From: Welwitschia mirabilis
Taxonomy: Eukaryota; Gnetophyta; Gnetopsida; Welwitschiales
Direction: 5' to 3'
Length of the DNA: 64,000 bases
Assembly (NCBI GenBank): GCA_051453625.1
Contig: JBOZIK010000001.1
Location: 93,455,639-93,519,638 of the forward strand
The translations under genes and the position numbers were made by a program. Under the pieces are notes generated by a model. It saw only the letters and a program-made list of their open reading frames with translations. It had not been told where the DNA came from and made no database searches. Of this stretch, positions 1 to 11,793 are shown piece by piece (position 1 is the stretch's first letter; each line of letters begins with the position of its first letter).

Positions 1-405
1 CATATGTCTAGATCTAGTTAACTACATTTTAATCTAGCTAACCCCATGTGAAGAATAGTTGGAAACATTTTTTAGCCTACGTCTTAGCTATCCCTCAATA
101 ATCTAATTAATCCCTTAATGAAAAGAACTAAAAAATTATTATATATATCTAGTCAAGCCCTTAGGAATCTAGTCAGCTCCTCAATAATTTGGTTTTAATA
201 CTTTTTGGTATAATTTTAGTTGACCCCTTAGGAATCTGGTTAACCTCTATAAGGATCTATAACTTATTAGTTTTAGGCATAGATAGTGATAAATATTTAT
301 TACTTCTAATCTACAAGGATTAATATTTTCTTCAAGGAATATAACATATTTTTCTATACTAAAAAATGTTAGTTTGACATCAAATTAGTAAATTATAACT
401 TAATA
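1..405 (-). repeat. Cop1 3' LTR, partial at window edge
   Basis: Bases 1-405 match about 22840-23214, including the paired phrases around 'agttaacccca', 'acattttttagcc' and 'attataactta'. The end abuts a reversed polypurine tract, so this is the 3' LTR of a minus-strand element. It holds many copies of a short TTGACC-like motif. Confidence 0.85.
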
Positions 406-421
406 ATCTCCTCCTTTGATA
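406..421 (-). other. Cop1 polypurine tract
   Basis: The reverse complement reads ATCAAAGGAGGAGAT directly next to the LTR end. This is the plus-strand priming site, and its sequence is typical of Sirevirus-like Copia elements. Confidence 0.7.
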
Positions 422-738
422 TTAATGGTAAACTATACTTATTTAAAAATATTTATTTAAAAACGTTTCCTCAAAAATCACCTTTTAGATTGGCTAAAAA
501 TTATTAACCATATTTATCTAGATCAAGAATTCATAATGGTTTTTCAAAGAGAGCCATTTATATACTAAAATTGAAATCATAGTTCATAAGAAAACATAAC
601 ATGGATTAATCGATAAGACAAATGACACAGAATGCATTTCTATTAATTAATCTTAAGTAGTACAAATAAAAGATACTCATGAGAAAACTATTAATAATAA
701 CTAAATAACTGATAATAACGGATTTTATAGCAACTATT

Positions 739-768
739 TATTCTTCTCCTTTTGACATCAATGACAAA
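739..768 (-). other. Second polypurine-tract-like module of Cop1
   Basis: The reverse complement contains ATTGATGTCAAAAGGAGAAG, a near copy of the terminal polypurine module about 330 bases away. Cop2 has the same arrangement. Multiplied polypurine motifs near the 3' LTR have been described for Sireviruses (recalled, not checked). Confidence 0.5.
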
Positions 769-833
769 AGAGAGAAAAATAAAAGTAACAAGAATAGACT
801 AGATTAACAAAAAAATAATAGAAATAACAATAA

Positions 834-1870
834 TTAATATGATTCTTCTTCTTTCTCCTTCTTATTTTCATCTTTAGAATTTGGGTATTCTTCTTCTTTT
901 TCTTCTCTTATTGTATTCTGAGTAGAGCTAAAAAATTCCTTAGAAGTATTTATAATCTCATACCCTACTGTGATGAATGTCTCTTTCATATGTCGAGTGT
1001 GAAAATATAGCCTTTTAAGGTACAATATAATCTCTTCAGGAGAGGCCTGCTTTAGAGAAGGATACTTAAAAGCTTTTTAGATCTAAATAAAATGTGCAAG
1101 CAGAATAGAATGACATGCATAATGAAAGACATAGGAATTAATATTTCAAGCTTGGGATGCATTTAGACTCTAAAATAAGGATAGATATTAGCAATTAGGA
1201 TGGAGTAAGAAAGAGCCCTAGTTTAATGATATTCCAACTAAGAGGCCATATTCTTAAGAATAATGGTAGGAGCATTAATGGAGTGACTAGTTTCTAGCAA
1301 GTACAATAGATGAACATGATAGTTTGAGATGTCATCAAGATAACCCAGAAGAGGTAAAAAATTTTAAGTGAAAAATAAATAAAGAAAATGGTATTTTGAG
1401 GTAAGACAGGAATTAGAAAGGGTGCTTTTCGACCAAATGAATTTTCTAAAGAGTTTCTTGGTGACCTCCATCTTGTTCTCCATGGATTCAAACAAGGGCC
1501 AAAATCCTCATAATCTCCTTAAGGAAAATTTCTAAGGGAGGCTATCAAATCTATAGTAACTCGAATTATCCTTTTAAAAATAAGGGTCATAAAAGTGAAG
1601 GAATCCACATTAAATAAAGCATTACAGTAGAACATATGGGTATGAAAAGAGTAATATAACCCATAAATCTTAATAAAGTAAGAAATACCTAGATTATTTA
1701 AGAGTCTTACCACATCCTCTTCTGATGCTATAGGCCTTTCTTAACAGATAGGTTTTTTTTCAAACTTTTCACTGAACTTTTCCAAGTCCCCATCTAACAT
1801 TCTGGAGTAAAAATACCTTGAATATTACTTATTGGTTTTTTCTAATGAGCTCTTTTGGATGGATTCTCTA
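834..1870 (-). pseudogene. Extra ORF of Cop1 downstream of pol, plant-transposon-protein-like
   Basis: A decayed minus-strand reading frame lies between RNase H and the 3' LTR. Pieces at 1713-1519 and 1491-1294 align with the equivalent ORF of Cop2: a shared 'FEKK' segment, then 'MFYCN', an 'IRV' segment, 'GDYE-F', a hydrophobic stretch with 'FIY', and 'H-S/T-INAP' near 1270. The C-terminal end (1025-834) is rich in Lys and Glu. The layout recalls the family often labelled 'putative plant transposon protein domain', whose function is unknown. The position is that of the env-like ORF of Sireviruses, but I see no signal peptide or convincing membrane anchor. Stops and frameshifts show it is dead. 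Confidence 0.6.
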
Positions 1871-2274
1871 TCATTTGAAAGCATGTTGCACTTTCTAAAG
1901 ATAAAGCAAATGAAAGAAGAAAATTAAATCTAAGAAAGATAGGTAAATAGGTATGCACAAAGAAGATGGAACTCCATAAGATTTTATAAATAGGGGCAAT
2001 GAAGTTAGATTTAAGAGAAAATTGGGACCACTATATTTTTCTACTTTATAATCCTACAGGTCCAAGAAACTAAATTATGATCTAGTTAATCCATCACGAT
2101 TTAGGTCGAGATAATTCTAGGTCTAATCAACCCATACTTTAGTCCATTCGACCCAACTAGATTTAGGTCTGATCTAGGAAATACTAAATGACCAAACACA
2201 ATTAGATAAACCTAACTTTTCTAGATCTAGTTGAGAAAATTTAAGGTCTAGTAGATCATCTTGCTTTTAGTCAA
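1871..2274. other. Cop1 spacer between RNase H and the extra ORF
   Basis: No coding frame is evident. The segment 2050-2280 is made of short motifs such as 'ctagttaatcc' and 'ttcgacccaac', resembling the U3 motif clusters of the Copia LTRs. The same kind of spacer occurs in Cop2 (11431-11790) and Cop3 (36386-36576). Confidence 0.5.
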
Positions 2275-5170
2275 AGGACAATGAAATAATATCCAATCCA
2301 TAACAAAGTCTCAAACAATTGTGAAAGTTTAGAGGTTTTTTAAAAATATCATCTGGTTGTCTATTAGTGCTTATAATGCTCATATAAATGTTAACTTTTT
2401 CTAATTAATCTCTACGAAAATGGTATCTTAAATTGATATGTTTAGTTCAAGATGTTGATTAGGATTTTTTGAGATATTATTATAAAAAATTAGAACTATT
2501 TAAAATTAACTCCAAAGTCTTTGAGCATTTTCTTCATCCATAGAAGGTGAGTATAATAAATCCTTGCTGTTGTATATTCTACTTTTACTATTCAAAGGAA
2601 GATCAAGTTTTTTTTCTTACTTATCCATCCTACCAAGTATGATCCTAAAGAAAATAATTTTCACTAGTGATTTTTTAATTATCTTTACAACCAGCTCAAT
2701 CTATGTCATTAAAACCTACAATCTCAAAGGATGTTTTTGTAGGATATCATAATCCATAACCACTTATGTCTTTTATATATCTTATGATTCTTTTAATATT
2801 TTAGAGGTGTGATTTCTTTGGTTAAGTTTGATAACTTACATACATATAAACACTAAACATTATGTTGAGTGTACTATGATTAAATACAATATACTTTCTA
2901 TCATGCTTCTATATATTTTCCATAATCATCAAGACTAACTTTATATGAAGTTGAAATAGGTGTGTCAATTGGTTTTGCATTTTTTAGTCCAAATCATTTG
3001 ATCATGTCCTTTGGGTATTTAGATTGAGAGATAAAAATCCCATGTCTTGTTTGTTTAATTTAAAGGCATAAAAACATTCAAACTTTACCTATCATAATCA
3101 TTTCAAGTTTTGTGGTTATAATGCTAGAAAATTATCTTGAGAGATATTTTTTTAGCTCTAAAAATTATGTAGTTAACATATATTTAAAGGATGATAAAGT
3201 TATTTTTAAGATTTTTGACAAATATATTCTTATATACAATTCCACCAATGTAACATGCTTTTAAGAAATTTTGGTAATTTTTCATACCAAACCTTTGGAG
3301 CTTATTTTAATTTGTACAAAGCCTTTTTGAATCTATAAATATGGTTTTATTTGTGTGGATATATGAAACTTTGTGATTGTTTCATGTAAACTTTTTCATT
3401 AATGGTTTTATTTAAAAAGTACTTTTCACATCCATTTGAAAAATCTTAATATTCTTAAAGGCTACATATAAGAGAAACATTCTAATAGTGTCTAGTCTAG
3501 CCACTGGAGCAAATGTATCTTATACATCTATTCCTTTAATCTAGTTGTATCTTTAAGCTACTAATCCTACCTTATTATTAATCACTTTATTGTGTTCATC
3601 ACACTTATTCTTAAAGATCCATTTTGTTCTAATTACATTCAATCTTTTAATCTTTATACTAACTTCTAAACATCATTTCTTTTGAATTGTTAAAGTTTAT
3701 CTCACATAGTCATCATTCATTCTTCAAGAGATTTGGCCTCTTCAAACTTTTTGAATTTAATTTGAGAGATAAAAAATATGGACATAAAAAATTTTTAATA
3801 GAGTTTTTATTTTTAATTTTGATCTTATGTCTCTAATGTTAGACTCAAGTGGATGATCTTTTAGTTCTTTAAAATTTTTAAAAGTAACCTCTTGAGATGG
3901 CTCTTCTTCCTTTTTAGTTATTACTTTTTTTATTGTGGAGGTATTTGGATTTAGATTTTTGTCACCATTTAAAAGAATAAGTCTTATACTAAAGTCATCT
4001 ATTTAAATGTTTATAGATTTTTCCACTATTAGACTTTATTTGTTGAAAACCCGATAGGTTCTACTTCCAGTTGAGTATCCTAAAAATATTGTTTTATTAG
4101 CTTTAGATTTAAATTTTCTCAAATTTTTTCTATCTATTAAGACAAAGCATTTACTTTTATAAACCTTAAAATATAAAACATTCATTTTTCTTTATTTTCA
4201 TAGTTCATAAGGGGTTTTATCCATACCTAGTCTTAGATAGACTCTGTTAATAATATAGCATGTAGTACTAACTGATTTAATCTAAAACATTTTAGAAACT
4301 TCCTTATCATTTAGCATTATTCTTATCATTTCTTGAAGGACTTAGTTTTTTCTATCTATAATTTCATTTTTTTAAGGAGTCTCTAGGGGTAAAAGCTGAT
4401 GTTCTATACCATTGTCTAGATAATACTTCTCAAAAAGATGATTTTCAAATTCTCCTCCATAATCACTTCTAATTATTTTGATAGTGTATCCTTTCTTATT
4501 TTGGATTTTATTATGAATTTTAAAATAACTTTTAAATGTTTCAAATTTATTTCCTAAAAAAATCAATTTAATTAAATCAAGAGAATTCATCTACCATGAT
4601 CAAGAAATATCATTTTACTTTTATGAGAAGTCTTAACTTGTTTTTCTTTTTAACACACATAACACAGCCATATTTTTCAATGTTAAACTTAAGGATTTAT
4701 TTGACATTATTATTTTTAAATATGGTTTTAAGATGATAATAGTTTACATATCCTAGTCATTAGTTTCATAATCCTTCTTGATTTTTATGATAAAAATAAT
4801 AAGCCGATAAAGATTAATCAATGTTGTAAACATTACCTATTCTATTTGCTTTAAGAAGAACTTCATTTGTTTACTAAGTCTAACTTTACATTTTTTAATA
4901 TCAAAGATAACTTTATAACCTTTATAAAAAATTTGAACAATACTCAATAAATTATATTTAAGATCATTCACATATAAAACTTCATTAGTTTTAGACATGC
5001 TACCTCCATCAGTGCTTCCAATGCCTTCAATCTTTACATTTTCATTATCATCAAATATTACTTCTTATTCATCAAATTCATCCAAATATTATAATATTGA
5101 TTTATTACCTATCATATACTAAGAACAATCACTATCCATGTACTAACAAGTTACATTTATATTTTAAAAT
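2275..5170 (-). pseudogene. Cop1 pol: protease, gag-pre-integrase, integrase, RT, RNase H
   Basis: Read from 5170 downwards. The protease shows YMDSDCS, in which the catalytic Asp-Ser-Gly has become Asp-Ser-Asp. The gag-pre-integrase part has 'DLKYNLLSI'. The integrase core (4590-4372) has IRSDYGGEFEN and ends near 4048 in the 'FLGYS' to 'YRVFN' module. RT (about 3700-3000) has 'GCEKYFLNKTINEKVYMKQ' and 'KKALYKLK-stop-APK-WYEKL', the stop at 3302-3304 lying where the family has Gln. RNase H (2900-2290) has 'SFEIVGF' and ends near 'DNQMIFLKNL'. The order protease, integrase, RT, RNase H is diagnostic of Copia. The frame is full of stops and cannot make an active polyprotein. Confidence 0.85.
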
Positions 5171-5302
5171 CTATTTCAATCAAGAAAATTTTCAAATTAT
5201 CAACCCTTATGAACCTAGTTCACTTAAACTATTGTGGTACACATCTCCTTAGGATAAATTTAAAAGAGAAAGTACTAGAAAAGCTTAAAAAAAGAATTGA
5301 CA

Positions 5303-6366
5303 TGCTACTAACTTATGTGTATTTGATGGATTGTTATGAGCTATTTTATAAGACATTTACATAAGTTTAGATGCAATTCTAAGGATTATGGAGAATTTAT
5401 GAAAGATCTAAAAAATTATAATTCTTGACATGATTAAAGACATTTAAGGCACGTTCTGATAAAAATGGCTTTGGAGAAAGTTCACTAACAAAAAGGGCTA
5501 TCTTCTCCTCACTTAAATGGATAAAGAATATTATCGTCACCTTTGTCATCCCCACAACAAATAGGAAAACAATACTATATATGCCACATTGGATGCTGAC
5601 ATGGATTAGAGCCAATACTACTGAGTCATGCATTGCAAAGAGTTGTCATCCCCATGATTATTACCATGACATATAGGATGATAATTGTAATGTTTAAGCC
5701 ATCATTTTCTTTATTCATACCGAAGACAGATAGGACAATACTTGTAACTCCCAGCTAATCTTTTTCCATTTCTTCCATTTCGTTCTTGTAATTGAGCATG
5801 TTTTGTAGCACCTTTTGTATGTAAATTTTGTTTCTCAAATCTATAAATAAGACTTCTCTTTGACTTTTCTCTCCATATTCATTTACACCTGACATTTTTG
5901 TAATAGGATATCAAAGGTTTAGAGATTCATCTCATGAGTTGAAAAAAGATGTTCCCTTGGTGAAGGGTAATGCATCTTTCATTAAGGCTTAGCTACTTTG
6001 TAACCCAGACGTTGATTCTTTCTAATACAAAACTCTATTTTCATTTGTGCATATTAGTTTATTATATGTTCCTTATGGTTTAGGTTGTCGTTAATCCAGT
6101 GATAGTTTCATTAGTGATATAAGTCTTAAAGGTAGCCTTTATTAAGGCTAAAAGAAAGCAATTTAGATTTACTTTGCATTGTATTTAGATTTAGTTGTAT
6201 TTTCATTACATTATTTCTTTATTTCCTACATTATTATTTAATTTTGATTACTTTATTTAACTAAAAATTAATCCTTATTCTTATCTTGTAAGTCTTCAAT
6301 GGATTACAACATTTAGATCACTCCCATTCATATTAGAGTGTGTATGCAAAAATACACACTGTAACA
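5303..6366 (+). repeat. Gyp1 5' LTR
   Basis: It starts with TGCTACTAAC and ends in TGTAACA just before the primer site. It is homologous along its length to 18604-19553, with shared phrases such as 'gttatgagctattttata' and 'acatttaagg'. Length is about 1064 bases. Confidence 0.85.
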
Positions 6367-6369
6367 TCT

Positions 6370-6386
6370 TGGCATCGTTCCCAGGA
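6370..6386 (+). other. Gyp1 primer binding site, tRNA-Asp-like
   Basis: TGGCATCGTTCCCAGGA sits three bases after the LTR. It resembles the TGGCGCCGTTGCCGGGGA site that Athila/Tat Gypsy elements use to prime from tRNA-Asp, with four or more substitutions. Confidence 0.6.
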
Positions 6387-6863
6387 AAGACTGCTAAGAA
6401 GCATGAGGATTATCATCATTTAGATGAGTAAATTAAAATTTTATCTAGTTGTTTATCCATAGAAGTATTTTATTTTGATTAGAAACTATAGATTTTATAT
6501 TTACAGTATTTCAGTTTCAATTTTAGTAGTAAAATAAATGTTGTCTCTTCTATTATCTTCATAATAGGTAGGATAATAGTATATGATTTTAGTTTTTATT
6601 TTTAGATTATAGTTTTCTATTAGAATAATAGTAATCAGTCTTTATAATCTCATTTTTCATCCATGTGATAAGAGGGACGATAGATTTAGTTTTTTATTTT
6701 TGTTCTATGAAGTTTTATTTCCTAATCTCTATGTTTGTCATACCCTCTATCATCCCCATAACAGTTGGGATAACTATATGTTGTCTTTAATTTTGTTTTC
6801 TATTATTTTCTATTTGCAAGATGTTGTGACATGGTTGATTTAAGAAAGAAGTATTAGAGAGAA

Positions 6864-8313
6864 ATGATGTTAATAGAAGAAAACATCTAGGAAGACCTAG
6901 TCGACTTCGAAATCGAATCTGAAAAATAATCTCTAGGTGCATATAATCTTCCTTTTGAATTTACTTTTTCTAAATACAATCCCATTTAAGAAAATTTTGT
7001 AGAAGATAATCATTTTAGAATGTTGAGTGATACCCAATATCAAAAGCAAGTCATAGGGTCTTTAACCCCTAGTCCTAATGTAAACCTTACCCTTAGGGGA
7101 TTACTAGCAAATAGGAAATGAGAAATTCAAATGTCTTTTGGTTTACCATAAGGAGATGATGTTGAGTTAAAAAATCTAAATGCCTATTTAATATTTAATG
7201 ATAAACTTGATGAGGACCCTTTTCAACACATTTAGAATATAGAATAGTTAGTTCTTACCTCAGGGAATGAAAAGAAAAGGATTAGTGATTGAACATACAT
7301 GGTTATTTTTCCTATGACATTGAAGGAAAGAGCAAAAAATTGGCTAAAAAATATACCCCAAAAAAGTTTAAAATCTTGGGATCAAGTCCAAGAGGCTTTC
7401 ATTAAAAGGTTCATGACTGAAAAATCCATTAGAAAAAGGAAAAATAAAGTAACAAATTTTCAACAACAGCCAAGTAAGAATTACAATTCCACATGTGAAT
7501 GCTTCTTTATAGCAATTCACTCTAATCTAATAGATGCCTTCACATAAGAATAACTAGTTAACTCCTTTTATAGTAGGCTAAACCACCACATGAAATAAAT
7601 TATAAACTTTTACTATAGTGGAAACCTAATGAATATCACACTAAACAATTCTTAGAAAATATAAGAACTTTTGAAGGTCAGTTAAACTTGGCTAATATCA
7701 AAAGAAAATTACACTATAGAATAATTCATCAGATATTTAAAGGAGGTTAAATAAGAAAAGGAGGTATAAAACAACCTACAAATTTGATTAAAAATTTTAC
7801 AGTACACTAAAATGATTTTAGATGTCAAATCAGCAACTGAGTGGAATGTGATGCCAACATGTGACTTATATAAGGATAACTCTTACATTACCATGAATTT
7901 TCCACTATTGCCAACATATAAAGAGAAAATACATGAAAAAGTTTGTGCTTTTAATAAAACATTTCCAAACTTTAAAAATTAAAATTAGGCACAACTTAGG
8001 TTGAATACATAAAATTTTAATAATAAGTTTCAAAATAGTTTTAAGCTTTTAAAAATCAAATTTAGAATTCAAACTTCCAAACCATTTTATCAAACTTTTA
8101 ACATCCCAAGGATCCACACATAAACTTTATGGATGAATTTAGAATATCAAAAGAAAAAATACATGTCAACTTAGAAAAGAAAAACTCCAACATTAAAAAC
8201 TTAGTAAATACTCTTCAACAAACAATGTTGACAAACCAAAGATCATAAGGATTATTGGCTATGCAAACTTTACCAAATCCTAATGAAATGAGAAGAGACT
8301 ATAAGGTTGTAAC
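6864..8313 (+). pseudogene. Gyp1 gag, N-terminal and central part, interrupted by Cop2
   Basis: The frame begins at ATG 6864 about 480 bases after the primer site. It contains 'DEDPFQHI', then at 7299-7547 the retrotransposon-gag core with 'PMTLKERAKNWLKNIP' and 'SWDQVQEAFIKRF', which is typical of Athila/Tat capsid proteins. Several in-frame stops occur before the core. Near 8289 the frame reads 'RRDYKVVT' and is cut by Cop2; it resumes at 15344. That junction is where related elements have the 'VTLRSGK' motif at the gag/protease border, so the insertion site can be placed by reading frame as well as by target duplication. Confidence 0.75.
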
Positions 8314-9565
8314 TAATAGGATCGAGAACCCTGGGGGGGTGGAGATGCATAGGTTCTTTCAAAAACTTAGACTTAAAAAAATATTTAGATAATCTAATCA
8401 CCACTTACATATAAAAATAACAAAAATTAAGAATGAACATATAAGAAATGAAAAATTAAATTTAATAAATCAATAGACACAAAATCATAAACTACTTGTT
8501 TAGATGTACGTAGGATTTATGGTGGTTCAAGAACTCCCCTACTCTACTCTCGATGATTAGCTTCTTCTAAGCCTAATCTTGGATCACTATTACTTCACAG
8601 GTTTTGCTAGGTTTACCTATAACCCTTACAAGTAAATTTTTTTAGGCTAAGTCTCAATNNNNNNNNNNAGTAGCTCTGATATTACATGTTCAGTATAAGT
8701 ATAATGAATGGAGCTCTTCTCCAATATAATACAATGATGAAGTCCTTAGATCTAATTCTAAGCAAAGTTCTATTGCCAAGAATAGATCTCCTCAATGATA
8801 TATGAATCTATATAATGATGTTTTAGTGAGAAATAACACTCAATCTTTCATATTCACAATGAATATACAGATTTAGAAAAATGCCAAAACATCTCTAGGT
8901 CATCTATTACCTAACTACTTATAATGAAGAGTTACTAGAATTTATTACAAATGAATTACATCTTTAATGGCTATAAATAGCTAAAAAAAGATTAGGTAAC
9001 AGATAAGTAAAGAATACATAATGTTTACAACATTTGCTTTTTTGCATTGTTTAGTCGATTCCATAAAAATTTGGTCAACCCTATGAGAACTTAATCGATC
9101 CCATACTAGGTCCAGTTGACTCCTTGTTTCTCAATTTGGAACTATAGACTGTCAGCTTCTTAGGTTTGATCGATCTCATAAAAATCCAATTGACCCTCTC
9201 CTCTTGGTCTAGGACTATTAATTATTAGTTTATCAAATCTGATCAACTCCATAAATATCTGGTTGACTTCTCTCCTCTCGGTCTAGAACTATTGGTTCTT
9301 GAGATCATAGGTCGATTAATTCCTTTATAATTCATTCGACCCCTCTAGGTTCATTTCATTTCTTTGTGACTACTTCAAGTGTGGTTGACTCCTTTAGAAT
9401 TTGATTGACCTCCACTAGAGGTAAACATAACTAAGTAGTTTCTTAAGTGCATTTTGATCCAAATCTTTCACCTACAAAACTCAATCTCATCTACACACAA
9501 TATGTAACAATTTGCATTACACTAGAGAAATTACTTTGACATCAATTGGCAAATATAATCTAACA
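8314..9565 (-). repeat. Cop2 3' LTR
   Basis: It pairs with 14043-15343. The plus-strand ends are TAATAGGATC (TG mutated to TA) and CTAACA. A 10-N placeholder (8659-8668) stands where the partner LTR has about 100 bases, so its true length is nearer 1.35 kb. Confidence 0.88.
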
Positions 9566-9585
9566 ATCTCCCCCTTTGACATTGA
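9566..9585 (-). other. Cop2 polypurine tract
   Basis: The reverse complement reads ATGTCAAAGGGGGAGAT next to the LTR start TGTTAGATTA. It is the best-preserved example of this module in the window. Confidence 0.8.
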
Positions 9586-9669
9586 TGGCAAATAATTAAC
9601 TGATTTTGAAAAATTTGAAAAAATTTAAGCTCATTCACTAAACACTTTTAAATACACATTTGAAAATCA

Positions 9670-9815
9670 AAACTCCCCCTTACATCAGGGAAAATATACA
9701 TTCAAGTAAGGAGTAAAATACATAAACATTTGAAAGCTTAATATTTCAATATCTTAAGAAAGACTTTTGAAAGCATACTACCATTATTTCTTCCCCTTTG
9801 ACATCAATTGCAAAT
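9670..9815 (-). other. Additional polypurine-like modules of Cop2
   Basis: Two more purine tracts occur on the element strand: GTAAGGGGGAGTTTT (around 9670-9684) and TTGATGTCAAAGGGGAAGAA (around 9790-9810). The first has a counterpart in Cop3 at 37860 and the second in Cop1 at 739. Confidence 0.5.
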
Positions 9816-10525
9816 NNNNNNNNNNNNNNNNNNNNNNNNNNNNNNNNNNNNNNNNNNNNNNNNNNNNNNNNNNNNNNNNNNNNNNNNNNNNNNNNNNNNN
9901 NNNNNNNNNNNNNNNNNNNNNNNNNNNNNNNNNNNNNNNNNNNNNNNNNNNNNNNNNNNNNNNNNNNNNNNNNNNNNNNNNNNNNNNNNNNNNNNNNNNN
10001 NNNNNNNNNNNNNNNNNNNNNNNNNNNNNNNNNNNNNNNNNNNNNNNNNNNNNNNNNNNNNNNNNNNNNNNNNNNNNNNNNNNNNNNNNNNNNNNNNNNN
10101 NNNNNNNNNNNNNNNNNNNNNNNNNNNNNNNNNNNNNNNNNNNNNNNNNNNNNNNNNNNNNNNNNNNNNNNNNNNNNNNNNNNNNNNNNNNNNNNNNNNN
10201 NNNNNNNNNNNNNNNNNNNNNNNNNNNNNNNNNNNNNNNNNNNNNNNNNNNNNNNNNNNNNNNNNNNNNNNNNNNNNNNNNNNNNNNNNNNNNNNNNNNN
10301 NNNNNNNNNNNNNNNNNNNNNNNNNNNNNNNNNNNNNNNNNNNNNNNNNNNNNNNNNNNNNNNNNNNNNNNNNNNNNNNNNNNNNNNNNNNNNNNNNNNN
10401 NNNNNNNNNNNNNNNNNNNNNNNNNNNNNNNNNNNNNNNNNNNNNNNNNNNNNNNNNNNNNNNNNNNNNNNNNNNNNNNNNNNNNNNNNNNNNNNNNNNN
10501 NNNNNNNNNNNNNNNNNNNNNNNNN
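9816..10525. other. Assembly gap, 710 N
   Basis: Unread bases between the extra ORF and the 3' untranslated part of Cop2. Reading frames through it are artefacts. Confidence 0.99.
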
Positions 10526-11429
10526 TTTCATATGCTTGGTTCAAGAGTCAATCCATTTCAAATATGAAAGAGTCTCATCTGGAGATGTTTCTTTTGGGGT
10601 TTCAGAAGGGAATTTCTTCAAAGGAGCAAAGATATGCATGCGAGACAAAGTTACACACCCAATGGGTGATAAAGGCTAAAGTATCTCCAAAGAAAAATGC
10701 AGATTAATACAAAAATGATGACAGATTTTAATGATAAGCATAGAGTAGAGTATAGCCTTAGTTCTGTGGTATTCTAACTATGAAGCTATATTTTTTTAAT
10801 ATTATGATAGGAGTATTAATAGAATGTTCAATTCCTACCAAATACATCAAATATGCCCTATAGCTGAAAGCCTCATCATAATGGCTAACTAAAGGAAGAA
10901 AATTATAAGTAAAGATCAAATAAATGAAGCAATATTTAAGAGTTAACAGAGAAGTAAATATGGTATATTTCCAAGTATGCATTTTACCACAAATCTCCTT
11001 AGTGAATGTCAGCTTTCCTTTTGTGGTATCTCTTAGAGGTCAAAACTCCTCATAGTCTCCTGGTGGAAGATTGGTCAGTTCTGAAATGAGACCTGCTATT
11101 ACTCTTATCTTTCTACCTAAAACTAGGATTTCTAAAGTCTTGGTATCATGATTAAAAGAATCATTGCAATAAAACATTCTAGTAAGAAAAGAATATGCAG
11201 GAACTAAAACATCCAAAAAATGGTCTAGATCTTGATCTCTTAAGAGTTGAATGACATCTCTTAGTTCCAGGAGCTCAAATGTGACTATTGATCACTCCTG
11301 GTACACAGCTTTCTTCTCAAACTTTACATAGAACTTGTCTAAGGATTCTTTTGATATTCCCTAGTGGAAGTAGGGAGAATCACTTGAATCATCCTCCTTT
11401 GGACCTCTTTTGGAAGAGCTGGGTGCCAT
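10526..11429 (-). pseudogene. Extra ORF of Cop2, plant-transposon-protein-like
   Basis: It starts at the minus-strand ATG 11429 with 'MAPSSSKRGPK', an acidic Ser-rich leader, and runs into the gap. In order it shows 'KFEKKAVYQE', a Leu-rich stretch, 'RMFYCND-FNHDTKTLEILVLG', 'KIRVIAGLIS', 'LPPGDYEEF', 'TLKYCFIYLIFTYNFLPLVSHYDEA', 'YLMYLVGIEHSINTP' and near 10750 'ILYSMLIIKICHHF'. This series follows the 'putative plant transposon protein' domain: a V-x-G/R segment, an IP-GDY-like motif, an R-(7-10)-N-(2)-P segment, IN-P, and LPYGM-like C-terminal motifs. About three stops interrupt it. The function of this family is unknown. Cop1 has a homologue. Confidence 0.7.
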
Positions 11430-11793
11430 TCTAAGACTTTTAAAGTAAAGAAAACTAAGAAAATCACTAGATCTAACTACAAATATCTCTTAATCTAGAA
11501 GAAAGCTCACTAGATCTAAAGACTTGAAGGCACTAGATTGATATGAAATTAAGTTAGGATTCTAGTTCTTTTATAGATTAAGGAAAATAGGGTGGATTTG
11601 AAAAAGAAATTAGATCCACTAAATTTGCTTCTGCACTATAATCCATCAGTTCTAGTTGATTGCTCAAACATTCGATCGACCTATGAAGATGCTAGTTTAT
11701 AGTACTGGAAGGGGTCCGGTGATGGGGCTTTCAAGAGAGTCAACTGACCACATCCAATTAGCCAAATCATAGCTCTAGTTGACTACCTTACAA
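11430..11793. other. Cop2 spacer fused directly to the pre-integrase segment
   Basis: No coding frame. It contains LTR-like motif clusters ('agttgattgc', 'gatcgacctat', 'gtcaactgacc'). Its right side joins the gag-pre-integrase remnant at about 11790, where integrase would be expected. Confidence 0.6.

Noticed and set aside
834-1870. Calling the Cop1 extra ORF an envelope gene because of Sirevirus position
   Set aside because: No signal peptide, cleavage site or convincing membrane anchor; motifs fit the plant transposon protein family better.
6366-6400. Possible tRNA gene near the Gyp1 primer site
   Set aside because: Only the short primer complement matches a tRNA end; no cloverleaf can be drawn.
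9746-10707. Several long frames of 240-300 codons across 9746-10707
   Set aside because: They consist almost wholly of unknown residues from the N gap; only a few real codons flank it. The same applies to frames across 19554-20039 and 36577-37392.
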